Source: Amylostereum areolatum
Taxonomy: Eukaryota > Basidiomycota > Agaricomycetes > Russulales > Stereaceae
DNA length: 64,000 nucleotides
Assembly: GCA_012932865.1 (NCBI GenBank)
Contig: SAXG01000105.1
Coordinates: 1-64,000, forward strand
Reading direction: 5' to 3'
Of the stretch, positions 34,366 through 42,425 are shown one piece after another. The position numbers were made by a program, and so were the translations under genes. Each line of letters opens with the position of its first letter. The first letter of the stretch is position 1. The notes beneath the pieces were generated by a model, which ran no database searches, was not told the DNA's origin, and saw only the letters and a list, made by a program, of their open reading frames with translations.

Positions 34366-34984
34366 CTTTCTTGTTCACTACTTTATCACGTCGTTTTTAG
34401 TTGTACCCTAACCGCTGTTCTCGACCTGTATGCCATGGGCAACCGAGCACTACATTCGAGCAAAGTGCCATATATAGTCTCAGAAACGTCCTCGTTCATC
34501 CCTGCTTCTATGCATGACGAACTTGGTGGCAAGTTTCTGACGTCTGTTTACTTTACGGTGCAGTCGTCGGTGCTGTCCAAACGCGTTGGTGGCTGCTACT
34601 TAGTGGCTGAGAGATTATTTGAAGGCGCTGCAAGCTCCTGCCTCACTACTTCATCTCAACCGCAACTTCGCTTCCTTTGCACATCCTTCATCTCCAAACT
34701 TCGCTCTCATAAGGGTCCTTGAACATTATTCTAGAACAAAGGAAGGTCAACCATCAACAACTAGTATAGCCTGCTCGGGAATCAGCACTTCAGTACTCAG
34801 TACTTCAAGCTCAAGCTTCAGCGTCGGGACTACATCACACTTGGTCGTTGTGACGCCATTGCGATTCTCGAGGTCAGTCGATGAGTATGTGTATTCCATA
34901 TTTCGCCCCAACGGCCTAAACGGAATACTAGCCTTACACTTCTCGATTGTGGACCCAAGGGCCTGCCTCAAGTCCTTCGAGAGA
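34366..34984. other. Intergenic spacer
   Basis: No ORF with family features between the cysteine-cluster gene and the F-box-like copy. Confidence 0.45.
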
Positions 34985-36439
34985 TGAGCGCAGTGCGTTA
35001 TTCCACACCTCAACTCTCTTCGACGTCTCACGCGTCTGCATAGAACCGACTGCCCACCGAGATATGGCTTTAAATATTGGACGAAGGTATCTATGTTCCA
35101 CACCTGATGGACATCCACCCCTCCGCATCCTCTGCTTTCGCGATCACTCCCGACGATTTCCCCATCGACCGTTTACATTCATCGGTACACACACGTGCAT
35201 CCCTCTCCCGCGTCTCCAAGTGGTTCAATACTCTCATCGCTTCGTCCAAACCCCTTGAATGCCTCCTCGTCACCAACAGCAATGCATCGATCCTCCACCG
35301 GATTCTTCTTGACCTCAATCCGGTATTCCCATTGGAAGCTGGACTAGCACCGCCTCATCCTCCCCATCCGACATCTCGTCGTCGACATACATCCCGAGGC
35401 AGATCCTCATTCCGAACATGCACTCACTAATGCGCTCGAATACATCGCCCTCAGCCTCCCCAACATCCACATCTTCACCGTAAACTTGAACTTTGCCGGC
35501 TCTGCAAACGAGGCGAACTCATATGACATTGCTTCCGTCATCAACGCACTTGCCTACAATGTCGCGCTCTATCTCAAAAAAATCGCTTTACGTGGGGGCG
35601 CATACCAGCGTCTTCTCTCCCATCACGAGCTCGATCGGCTTGTTAGGCGATGTACGAACCTACAGACCCTAGTAATTCGCACACCCAAGCTCATATCTCC
35701 ACACAAGGGTGCCAGTCGGTATGGTTGGCTCTTGCTATACCACCCACGGCTCCTTTACATTACCATTGACGACCCTTCCATCTACTCTACCGCATACATC
35801 GGGCCTCTTCCACACCTTTCCCCACACCGCATCGCGGTTTCCATGGCCGTCGGCACAACGCGAGGCCTCGAGAACATCCTATCGGACAGGCCAACGTTAG
35901 GTGTTCCCGCGACTGCCCTAACCAATCTTTCGGTGGTCCTATGGGCTTTACCACCGACGCAAGTCGCCCCGTTCGTCATCGACCCAGAGAGACATCCAAG
36001 ACTACACCACCTCACACTAGAGGGGACGGCGCTGCAATTGCCCGCCTCCCTCGTCGACAGAATGCTATACCGACCAGGCGTTCGACATCTCGCGTTGGCG
36101 GTCTCCGGTGGAGAACAGTGCACGGTACTCGAAATGCGCGCGTTACTACAGAAGGTGTCGGCGTTGACGGGGTCGGCCCTCGTGTCAGTACGCTTCGCCG
36201 ACAAGAGTTTTGCGGGTGATTTGCGCGGAATAGAAAGGCGGGAGGCCGGGAAGCAGCTTAGGGATGCCGTGGCGCTACTAGACAAGTGCGCCTTCGTTAT
36301 CGAGGATTGGGAAGGGCGGCGGGTTCTGGATGTCTCGGGTGGTTCTAAGGCGAATCCTCCTCTTCTCGTTCCACGTGTAGAATCTAATGCCCCCTTGGTT
36401 CAACGCAGGCCTCAGATCTTGGTATGGCTGTTCAAGTAA
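34985..36439 (+). CDS. F-box-like family protein (copy 2), possibly frameshifted
   Basis: A first frame (35077-about 35320) encodes TPDDFPIDRLHSSVHTRASL, SRVSKWFNTLIASSK and a continuation, the general shape of agaricomycete F-box-like N-termini. From about 35365 coding continues in a second frame (LPIRHLVVDIHPEADPHSEH, then the long ORF 35486-36439) to a stop at 36437. A shift or an unrecognised small intron near 35330-35365 lies between them. The C-terminal part is Leu-rich and repeat-like (LRRLxxLxxL spacing) without clear LRR consensus. The function would be adaptor-like, by family resemblance only. The gene ends 195 bp before the retrotransposon at 36634. Confidence 0.5.
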
Positions 36440-36633
36440 TGCGAATGGAGTTATCGGACATGGCTTCGTGGAAACCCCTCCAATGCTCCAAAAAAGAGTG
36501 CTTCTAAAGCGAGTCCTCCATCCCGGTCATGCTCCCCGAAAATAACATGGCACGAGCAGCATGCGTTGGCACCTTCACCCCTGGGACAGTGTTCGATATC
36601 ACCGGGTCGATCTGTATCCCTCATATACACGTT

Positions 36634-36747
36634 CGAATCAGGCTTGATTTCGTGCGGCCTAAGCGTGAGGCGGGAGCTTGCGACGCGGGAGGTACGGGAA
36701 ACCGCCCCCGAAGGGGCATGTATGGATTGCGTGCGAGACGAGACCGT
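36634..36747 (-). repeat. Split direct repeat B2 (element end)
   Basis: Identical to B1. Its outer edge at 36634 is the element boundary. Confidence 0.9.
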
Positions 36748-36950
36748 TACAAGGGAGAAAAAGAGAAGAGAAAAAAAAAGGTTACAAAAGCAGGCGGTAA
36801 ATGTAGTTAATGCGAGAGCTCATGCGGTACGGAGGCGTGTGTATACGTAGAGCATGTGGGTATCCTCCGCTGGAGATCGTAACGGTCGCGGAGTAGGTAA
36901 GCGTGGTATGGGAAACCGGTCGGAAACAAACAAGGGTATGCGGTGGGCGG

Positions 36951-37319
36951 GAGAGCGAAAGCGGCGTGGGCGACGCGGCGAGGCAGACTCTGGCGAGAGG
37001 AGGGCGTCAGCGGAACGGTTCGAAGCGACGAAATGGGGACGGACCTGGCGAGACGAGGTGCTGGCAAGAGTTGGGGGCATCAGCGGTGCCCCCCGAGCGA
37101 CTCTTGTACTCTCTCGAGCGGGTACTTCCAAACCTAGCCCATCTGTAGCATCCCGCTACGGGCTAGGCGGGCTCCCGGTGCCAGGTCGTGCGCAGCCGCG
37201 GGCGCATCCCAACAAGTAGGTGGCGGCTCCGACGGGCGTCGGGAGCAGTCGCCCACGCGAGGACGGCACCGTGCGAAAGCGACGCCTGATTCGACTCCGA
37301 GAAACTCCTTTCAAGCCGA
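36951..37319 (-). repeat. Split direct repeat A2
   Basis: Identical to A1 (41811-42179) over its full length; directly abuts B1. It carries a non-functional copy of the Gag N-terminus. Confidence 0.92.
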
Positions 37320-37433
37320 CGAATCAGGCTTGATTTCGTGCGGCCTAAGCGTGAGGCGGGAGCTTGCGACGCGGGAGGTACGGGAAACCGCCCCCGAAGG
37401 GGCATGTATGGATTGCGTGCGAGACGAGACCGT
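37320..37433 (-). repeat. Split direct repeat B1
   Basis: 114 bp identical to 36634-36747; starts CGAATCAGGCTTGATTTCGT on the plus strand. Confidence 0.92.
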
Positions 37434-37500
37434 AAAAGGTATAAGAATTGAGGAGGAGGAAGGGAGGATGGTGGTGCGTGAAAGTGTGGGATGTCGAGTG

Positions 37501-38505
37501 CTATGCCCCGGTGCCCTCAGCAGCGCGGCGGGCGTGGATGAGGGCTTGAAGTAGGACGGGGTTCTTGCGGATGTACTGCTTGAATGCGTCCGAGCTCCAG
37601 CGCCCGATGGCCTGGATACGGTCGTCGGGGTAGCCCTCAGTGGCGTAAAAGGTGGCTCCTCCGGGACGGAGGGAGTGCCCGCCGATGTTCGAGTTGGGGA
37701 AGAGCGACTCGAGGCGGTTAATGAACCAGCTGCGCGTGGGGACCGTCCCGTCCTGCCTGACCCACAGCTCGGGAAGGAGGGTGGCAAAGCGGTCGCGGCC
37801 GGTGATGTATGCGCGGAAAAGCTGGTAGGGGTCGACGGCTTCCGTGTCACGTCTCGGGATGACCACCCTGTTGCCCTCGAAAAATCGGTCGGCCTTGTGT
37901 GTTGGGAGGAGGTATGAGTACGCGGTGTCTAGGAACTCCACGCTCGACCTCCGGATCGTCTTGCGGTGTGAGCGCAGGGCGCCGTTGTCACTGCAGACAA
38001 GTTCACCGAGGTGGTGGAGCCCGAAGAACCCTGCCGTGATGAGTGCGAGGAAGAGGCGGTCGTCGTGGGTGGGGTTTGGGTAGTGGCGGATTGTGAACTC
38101 GAGGTCGTCGAGGGATAAGGCGTCACGGCGGGAGATTGGGGAGTTATAGAGGCGGTTGCAGCCTGCCAGTGTCCGTGTGACAAGGGCGCTGCGGCGCGTG
38201 GCGCGAACATGTGGGAAGTGGGGTTCAAGCTGGTTGCAGATCCCTGATAGGTATGCGGGGATTGAGCGGGGAGAGATGTGTTGGGCCATGAAGACCACAT
38301 AGAAGGACAGGGTGTCGGCGGTGGGTTCGATGTCAAAGCTGTGGAGCTTACAGAAGGTCAGGTATGATTGGAGGTGGGATGTGTATGATAGGCGCGTGGA
38401 AATGTCAATCGCGGCTCCGAGGGCGAGCGCCCGTTCGCGAACGAGGCGCTCGGATGTCCAGGCTTCGCGGCGCGGCTGCCTGGACGAGCGTGAGATCTGG
38501 AGCAT
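37501..38505 (-). CDS. Tyrosine recombinase of the YR retrotransposon
   Basis: 334 codons, start ATG 38503-38505 overlapping the pol stop. The N-terminal half is the SAM-like core-binding domain (STRLSYTSHLQSYLTFCKLH). The catalytic half shows GGHSLRPGGATFYATEG (H-x-x-R), IQAIGRWSSDAFKQYIRKNP with the nucleophile Tyr. The first catalytic Arg, expected in an L-x-R-x-G-E box, is replaced: the sequence reads FFGLHHLGELV. A single CGC to CAC change would explain it. The enzyme should join the circular cDNA to the target; this copy may be inactive. Confidence 0.88.
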   Translation of the reverse strand: MLQISRSSRQPRREAWTSERLVRERALALGAAIDISTRLSYTSHLQSYLTFCKLHSFDIEPTADTLSFYVVFMAQHISPRSIPAYLSGICNQLEPHFPHVRATRRSALVTRTLAGCNRLYNSPISRRDALSLDDLEFTIRHYPNPTHDDRLFLALITAGFFGLHHLGELVCSDNGALRSHRKTIRRSSVEFLDTAYSYLLPTHKADRFFEGNRVVIPRRDTEAVDPYQLFRAYITGRDRFATLLPELWVRQDGTVPTRSWFINRLESLFPNSNIGGHSLRPGGATFYATEGYPDDRIQAIGRWSSDAFKQYIRKNPVLLQALIHARRAAEGTGA

Positions 38506-41500
38506 CAGCCCTGCGACCCCAGCGTCGAGCGTGGGGGTGAAAAGCCGTGGACACGGAGGGATGGTTGGTACTGTCGCACCACATTGAAAAGCCCCCGGGA
38601 TAGGGCGTCGGCAACTGTGTTCTTCTCACCTGGGATATGGTGGACGCGGAGGTTGATGTGGGAGGCCATGAGGATTTCGGCTGCCCGGAAAAGGAGGTCG
38701 TTGTAACCGGCACGCGCTTTGAACGAGTCAAATATCTGGACTGTGTTGAGGTTGTCGGTGTAGATAAGTAGCTTTGAGGGGACCTGGGGGAGGGCGGCCG
38801 CCCAGCTGAGTGCCGCGAGGACGCACAGTGCTTCGTACCAGAAGATGGTGTCTTCTGTGTTTGGGGCGGGGGGGAGTGTCGATGTGAATCCTTGCCCAGC
38901 CTGTGGTGACCAGAAGCCGAGGCCGGACAGGGATGCGTCGCAGAAGATAACCATGTCGGCTGTCGACGGATCCCATAGGCGCGCCCGTATTATGTGAATC
39001 CCGGAGGACTGCTGCAGGGTGGTCGCAAACCAGCAGAGGTTGCGTGAGACCTGTCCGTTGAGGAATATGGGGGCATTGGGCTTCTTCTTTCCGGATATTT
39101 TGGCATACGAGGACACGAGCGCAGGGCGGAGGAGTGGTGCCACATTGAGCGCCCAGTTCATCCAGCCGAGCAGGCGCTGCCACTTGACGAGGCGACGGCG
39201 GCGGTCGGGGGCCTCGTCGATGAACGCGTGGATGGCGGTGACTAGGTTGGAGATGCTCTCGGCGGAGAGAAAAATGGTCATGCTGACCGGGGAGACCTCA
39301 AAGCCGGTGATCACGAGAACACGGCCGAACTCCTGCTTGCTCTTCTCGTGCGGAATTCCGAGGAAGTCCCATAACTGGAGCAGTTGGACCTGCTTTGGGG
39401 GAAGCCATGCACCGTAGGGCTCATAGAAGGTGCAGCGGGGTGACAGGTCATGGGAGAACGTGTCGTCCATGTAGGCAAGGAGGGCTTCAATATGGCGGAT
39501 CTTGACAGCGATCCACAGGACTAGTGCGAAGAAGGAGCACCACAGATTCCCGGAGGTGCGGCCTCCGAAGTTGTTGCAGCGGTCGACACGGCGGACACCG
39601 TCGATTGTGACAACCTGGCGGAGCTGGTATAAGGGGTGGATAGGGATGCGGCGGTAGGCTTGGGAGACGTCAGACTTGAATAGATAGATCGGCACGTTGC
39701 CGTGGTGCCGGCGGACGTGCAACAGGTTGTGCGCCAGATGCTGAACTGTGTCGAGACGGACGTGTACGTCATCCTTGTCTATGGTTGAGTTGGGTGAGAA
39801 CTCGCCGGCAGAGTGGTCGACAATGAGGCGTAGCTTCCCCGATTTCTTGGGGATAACGCTGACGGGGACGCTGCACATGCCAGGGAGGAGGGGTTCTCCG
39901 GGGCGGCCGAAAGGTGGGGAGAAACGCCCGAGACGTTCTTCCTCGAGGCATTGCTGTTTCGCAAACTCGAGCTCAGCGGGCGCGAGTGGGCGCTCGGGGT
40001 GGTCGCGCGTAATTGGGTAGTCGTCCGGGAAGTCGGCGTGCGGCCAGAAACCCTCGCGGAAACCGCGAATGACAGACTGGACGAACGGTCGATTGGGGTG
40101 GGTGACGAGAAGCGACTCGAAGTTGTCTATATTGATGGGGGAGACGACCTTGAACAGCTCTGGGTATCTGCGAAGCGTCGCGAGTGCTATTTTGTCGTTG
40201 AGTGCGGAAGGGGGAGGTCCAGGGAGCGGCGCTGCCGTCTCCGTAGCGAGGGCCGACGGGGTGAGGATTGAGGCCTGCTCTTGACCCCACACGAAGCCGC
40301 GGAAACGGCGCGGTCCCGTCGGAGGGGTTGCTTCAGTGGTTGGTGTGGGCGGAGCCGTCGCCGCGGCCACACTCGTGAGCACCGTGTTTTCCTCCGCATG
40401 AGGAGCACGCGTGGCGGTACTTGCACCCTTTGCCTGAGCAGTTCCCGGCGTTGAAGCGTCGGCAGATTTCGGTGGACTGCTGGGGGCCTTGCGAGCGGCG
40501 AGCTCCCGTCGCAGTGCTGCCTCGCGCGCGAGAGATGTTGCTGGTGGCCGGTCGCGAGGCCAGTCCAGCGGTGATGTGCATGGTCTCGAGTGCCGTAAAC
40601 TCCTTGGTGTCTGAAAGCTCGAGGGCGTTGGACCTGCCGACGCGGGCGCGGACAGCGCGGTCGTAGTTGAGAACGAGGTCGTCGTGCCCGTGGACGGCGC
40701 CGAAGTAGTTGATGATGTGCCTGCGATAGGCGGCCAACTCGTCGCGTCGATGCGGGTAGACGAACGTGACGGCGTCCTGGTAGCGCTCGAATGCCATTCC
40801 CCACTCGCCGGATGTGGCGATGTGCTTCGCAGGCTTGGATGGTCCGCCGTGTAGCTCATACTCCCCGAGCTTCTGGATGTCGCGCCCGTCTCCCCCAATG
40901 GCGTAGAGGCTGGAAAAAACGACGTCGAGGTCGAAGTACGTGTCCGATAGGACTGCCTTCCATCCGGACTGGGGGAAATCGGGGCACTCGGGCATGGAGA
41001 TGACGATGGTTTTGATTTCGTCGAGGTGCTGAAGGTAGTTGGCCTTGAGCTTGACGGTAAGCCGGCAGTTGTCAGAGAGCGCTGAGTCCGCTCGGCCGGA
41101 GAGGAAAGGGAGGGAGGAGTAGTCGAGCTTGCGTTTGGCTGGGCGCCCGTCGTCGCTGAAGTCGTCATCGAGGCGACGATGCTTGCCAGAAAGTCGGAAG
41201 TCGAGGTCGCTGTCGCGCGAGCGTCCGCGCTGGCGCTGGCGAGAGCGCGCGCGCTGAGGGGACCGGCTGTCGTCCGAGTGGGAGCGCCTTCGGCGAGCGC
41301 GCTCACGCGGGGTGCGCGGGCTGTCCCGCTCGTAGCTCCTGCCGCGACGCGCGGTGCTGGCCGGCGAACGCGAGCGTCGGCGGCGGGTCTCTCCGACGTC
41401 GTTCCCGCCGAGTCCCCGCACACGGCGGAAACCGTCCTCCTCGTTCGTGAGTCGCCGCTCGAGGGCCTCCTCAAGGAGCGAGACGAAGTGGTTGTAGGCT

Positions 41501-41927
41501 TGGGCCCGCGCCCCGCGTGCGGCGTCTTCGTCTTCTTCGGACAGGTCTGCGCGCGTACCGCTGGCGAGGAGGCCGTCGATGTTGGTGGCTGCATCCGCGA
41601 GGCGCAAGTGTCCACCTTCGAGCTGCTCGACGACTCGCATGCAGTCGTCGGCGATGCCGGCGACGAAGAGCTGGGACAGGTCGGGCTGGATGCGTCGGGA
41701 GAGTGGCCGCCCACCTTGCGGCGCGTCGGGACCCGGCCCCCCTGCGTGCGGTCCTTCCTCTTGCGGTACAACATGTTCAGTCTGGGCCATATGGGAGTTG
41801 CGCGAGGGTTGAGAGCGAAAGCGGCGTGGGCGACGCGGCGAGGCAGACTCTGGCGAGAGGAGGGCGTCAGCGGAACGGTTCGAAGCGACGAAATGGGGAC
41901 GGACCTGGCGAGACGAGGTGCTGGCAA
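38505..41927 (-). CDS. Reverse transcriptase-RNase H of the YR retrotransposon
   Basis: A 1,140-codon frame; its first ~540 codons overlap Gag and may be read only in part, so the true pol start is uncertain. Clear RT begins about residue 550: GKLRLIVDHSAGEFSPN, YLFKSDVSQAYRRIPIHP (first catalytic Asp), FGGRTSGNLWCSFFALV and AYMDDTF (catalytic Asp pair). RNase H follows: VIFCDASLSGLGFW, FWYEALCVLAAL, LLIYTDNLNTVQIF and HIPGEKNTVADALSRG, with all acidic residues present. It copies element RNA to DNA. Its stop codon overlaps the recombinase ATG (TGATG). Confidence 0.88.
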   Translation of the reverse strand: MPAPRLARSVPISSLRTVPLTPSSRQSLPRRVAHAAFALNPRATPIWPRLNMLYRKRKDRTQGGRVPTRRKVGGHSPDASSPTCPSSSSPASPTTACESSSSSKVDTCASRMQPPTSTASSPAVRAQTCPKKTKTPHAGRGPKPTTTSSRSLRRPSSGDSRTRRTVSAVCGDSAGTTSERPAADARVRRPAPRVAAGATSGTARAPRVSALAEGAPTRTTAGPLSARALASASADARATATSTSDFLASIVASMTTSATTGAQPNASSTTPPSLSSPAERTQRSLTTAGLPSSSRPTTFSTSTKSKPSSSPCPSAPISPSPDGRQSYRTRTSTSTSFFPASTPLGETGATSRSSGSMSYTADHPSLRSTSPHPASGEWHSSATRTPSRSSTRIDATSWPPIAGTSSTTSAPSTGTTTSFSTTTALSAPASAGPTPSSFQTPRSLRHSRPCTSPLDWPRDRPPATSLAREAALRRELAARKAPSSPPKSADASTPGTAQAKGASTATRAPHAEENTVLTSVAAATAPPTPTTEATPPTGPRRFRGFVWGQEQASILTPSALATETAAPLPGPPPSALNDKIALATLRRYPELFKVVSPINIDNFESLLVTHPNRPFVQSVIRGFREGFWPHADFPDDYPITRDHPERPLAPAELEFAKQQCLEEERLGRFSPPFGRPGEPLLPGMCSVPVSVIPKKSGKLRLIVDHSAGEFSPNSTIDKDDVHVRLDTVQHLAHNLLHVRRHHGNVPIYLFKSDVSQAYRRIPIHPLYQLRQVVTIDGVRRVDRCNNFGGRTSGNLWCSFFALVLWIAVKIRHIEALLAYMDDTFSHDLSPRCTFYEPYGAWLPPKQVQLLQLWDFLGIPHEKSKQEFGRVLVITGFEVSPVSMTIFLSAESISNLVTAIHAFIDEAPDRRRRLVKWQRLLGWMNWALNVAPLLRPALVSSYAKISGKKKPNAPIFLNGQVSRNLCWFATTLQQSSGIHIIRARLWDPSTADMVIFCDASLSGLGFWSPQAGQGFTSTLPPAPNTEDTIFWYEALCVLAALSWAAALPQVPSKLLIYTDNLNTVQIFDSFKARAGYNDLLFRAAEILMASHINLRVHHIPGEKNTVADALSRGLFNVVRQYQPSLRVHGFSPPRSTLGSQG

Positions 41928-41991
41928 GAGTTGGGGGCATCAGCGGTGCCCCCCGAGCGACTCTTGTACTCTCTCGAGCGGGTACTTCCAA
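40333..41991 (-). CDS. Gag-like protein of the YR retrotransposon
   Basis: 552 codons, starting MEVPARESTRVARGAPLMPP inside repeat A1. The N-terminal half is Arg/Ser-rich. The centre has a conserved-looking segment (GEWGMAFERYQDAVTFVYPH, YNHFVSLLEEALERR). The C-terminus carries a zinc-binding cluster, CRRFNAGNCSGKGCKYRHAC then SSCGGKHGAHEC, as in other Gag proteins of this order. It would package element RNA. It overlaps the pol frame, which begins 64 bp downstream in another frame. Confidence 0.8.
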   Translation of the reverse strand: MEVPARESTRVARGAPLMPPTLASTSSRQVRPHFVASNRSADALLSPESASPRRPRRFRSQPSRNSHMAQTEHVVPQEEGPHAGGPGPDAPQGGRPLSRRIQPDLSQLFVAGIADDCMRVVEQLEGGHLRLADAATNIDGLLASGTRADLSEEDEDAARGARAQAYNHFVSLLEEALERRLTNEEDGFRRVRGLGGNDVGETRRRRSRSPASTARRGRSYERDSPRTPRERARRRRSHSDDSRSPQRARSRQRQRGRSRDSDLDFRLSGKHRRLDDDFSDDGRPAKRKLDYSSLPFLSGRADSALSDNCRLTVKLKANYLQHLDEIKTIVISMPECPDFPQSGWKAVLSDTYFDLDVVFSSLYAIGGDGRDIQKLGEYELHGGPSKPAKHIATSGEWGMAFERYQDAVTFVYPHRRDELAAYRRHIINYFGAVHGHDDLVLNYDRAVRARVGRSNALELSDTKEFTALETMHITAGLASRPATSNISRARGSTATGARRSQGPQQSTEICRRFNAGNCSGKGCKYRHACSSCGGKHGAHECGRGDGSAHTNH

Positions 41992-42179
41992 ACCTAGCCC
42001 ATCTGTAGCATCCCGCTACGGGCTAGGCGGGCTCCCGGTGCCAGGTCGTGCGCAGCCGCGGGCGCATCCCAACAAGTAGGTGGCGGCTCCGACGGGCGTC
42101 GGGAGCAGTCGCCCACGCGAGGACGGCACCGTGCGAAAGCGACGCCTGATTCGACTCCGAGAAACTCCTTTCAAGCCGA
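41811..42179 (-). repeat. Split direct repeat A1
   Basis: 369 bp identical to 36951-37319. It contains the start codons of the Gag frame (41991) and of the pol frame (41927). Confidence 0.92.
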
Positions 42180-42425
42180 TGAATGAGCATGTCTCTCGAA
42201 GCAGGAATGATGAGCTGAACTTCAAGTAGCTCATACCCATGCGCAGAACGTATCCATTTTTCAAGAGACGGCGCTTGGACATTGCCTTCTATGTCCACAG
42301 TCCTCCCAGGGATGCACAAATGACGTTACGCAGCACAAGTACCAGTCGCTCATCGATAACACCTTGTCCCCAACGCCCCCCCCCCCCTCCCACACACACC
42401 CACCAACAAAGAGGAGTCCATTACT
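42180..42425 (+). promoter_or_regulatory. Short promoter region of the MYND gene, abutting the retrotransposon
   Basis: All sequence between the element end and the ATG is 246 bp. It includes a C-run (about 42377-42387). No TATA box is evident. The insertion probably displaced any more distal promoter elements. Confidence 0.4.

Larger units (their letters stand above)
36634..42179 (-). mobile_element. Ngaro/PAT-like tyrosine-recombinase retrotransposon with split direct repeats
   Basis: In element orientation (minus) the order is A1 (42179-41811), Gag, RT-RNase H, tyrosine recombinase, B1 (37433-37320), A2 (37319-36951), a 203-bp unique segment, then B2 (36747-36634). A1 and A2 are identical over 369 bp and B1 and B2 over 114 bp, the split-direct-repeat plan of PAT/Ngaro elements of the DIRS order. 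No integrase or DDE domain and no target duplication are seen, as expected for recombinase-based integ­ration. Identical repeats imply a recent insertion. The flanks share only GAAT with the element end. Confidence 0.9.

Noticed and set aside
34747..35118. 123-aa minus-strand ORF
   Set aside because: Overlaps the F-box-like gene start on the other strand and has no family features.
36820..37131. Short ORF identical at its start to the Gag protein
   Set aside because: It is the Gag N-terminus duplicated in repeat A2 and runs into unrelated sequence.
41179..41997. 272-aa plus-strand ORF
   Set aside because: Antisense to the Arg/Ser-rich Gag region of the YR retrotransposon.
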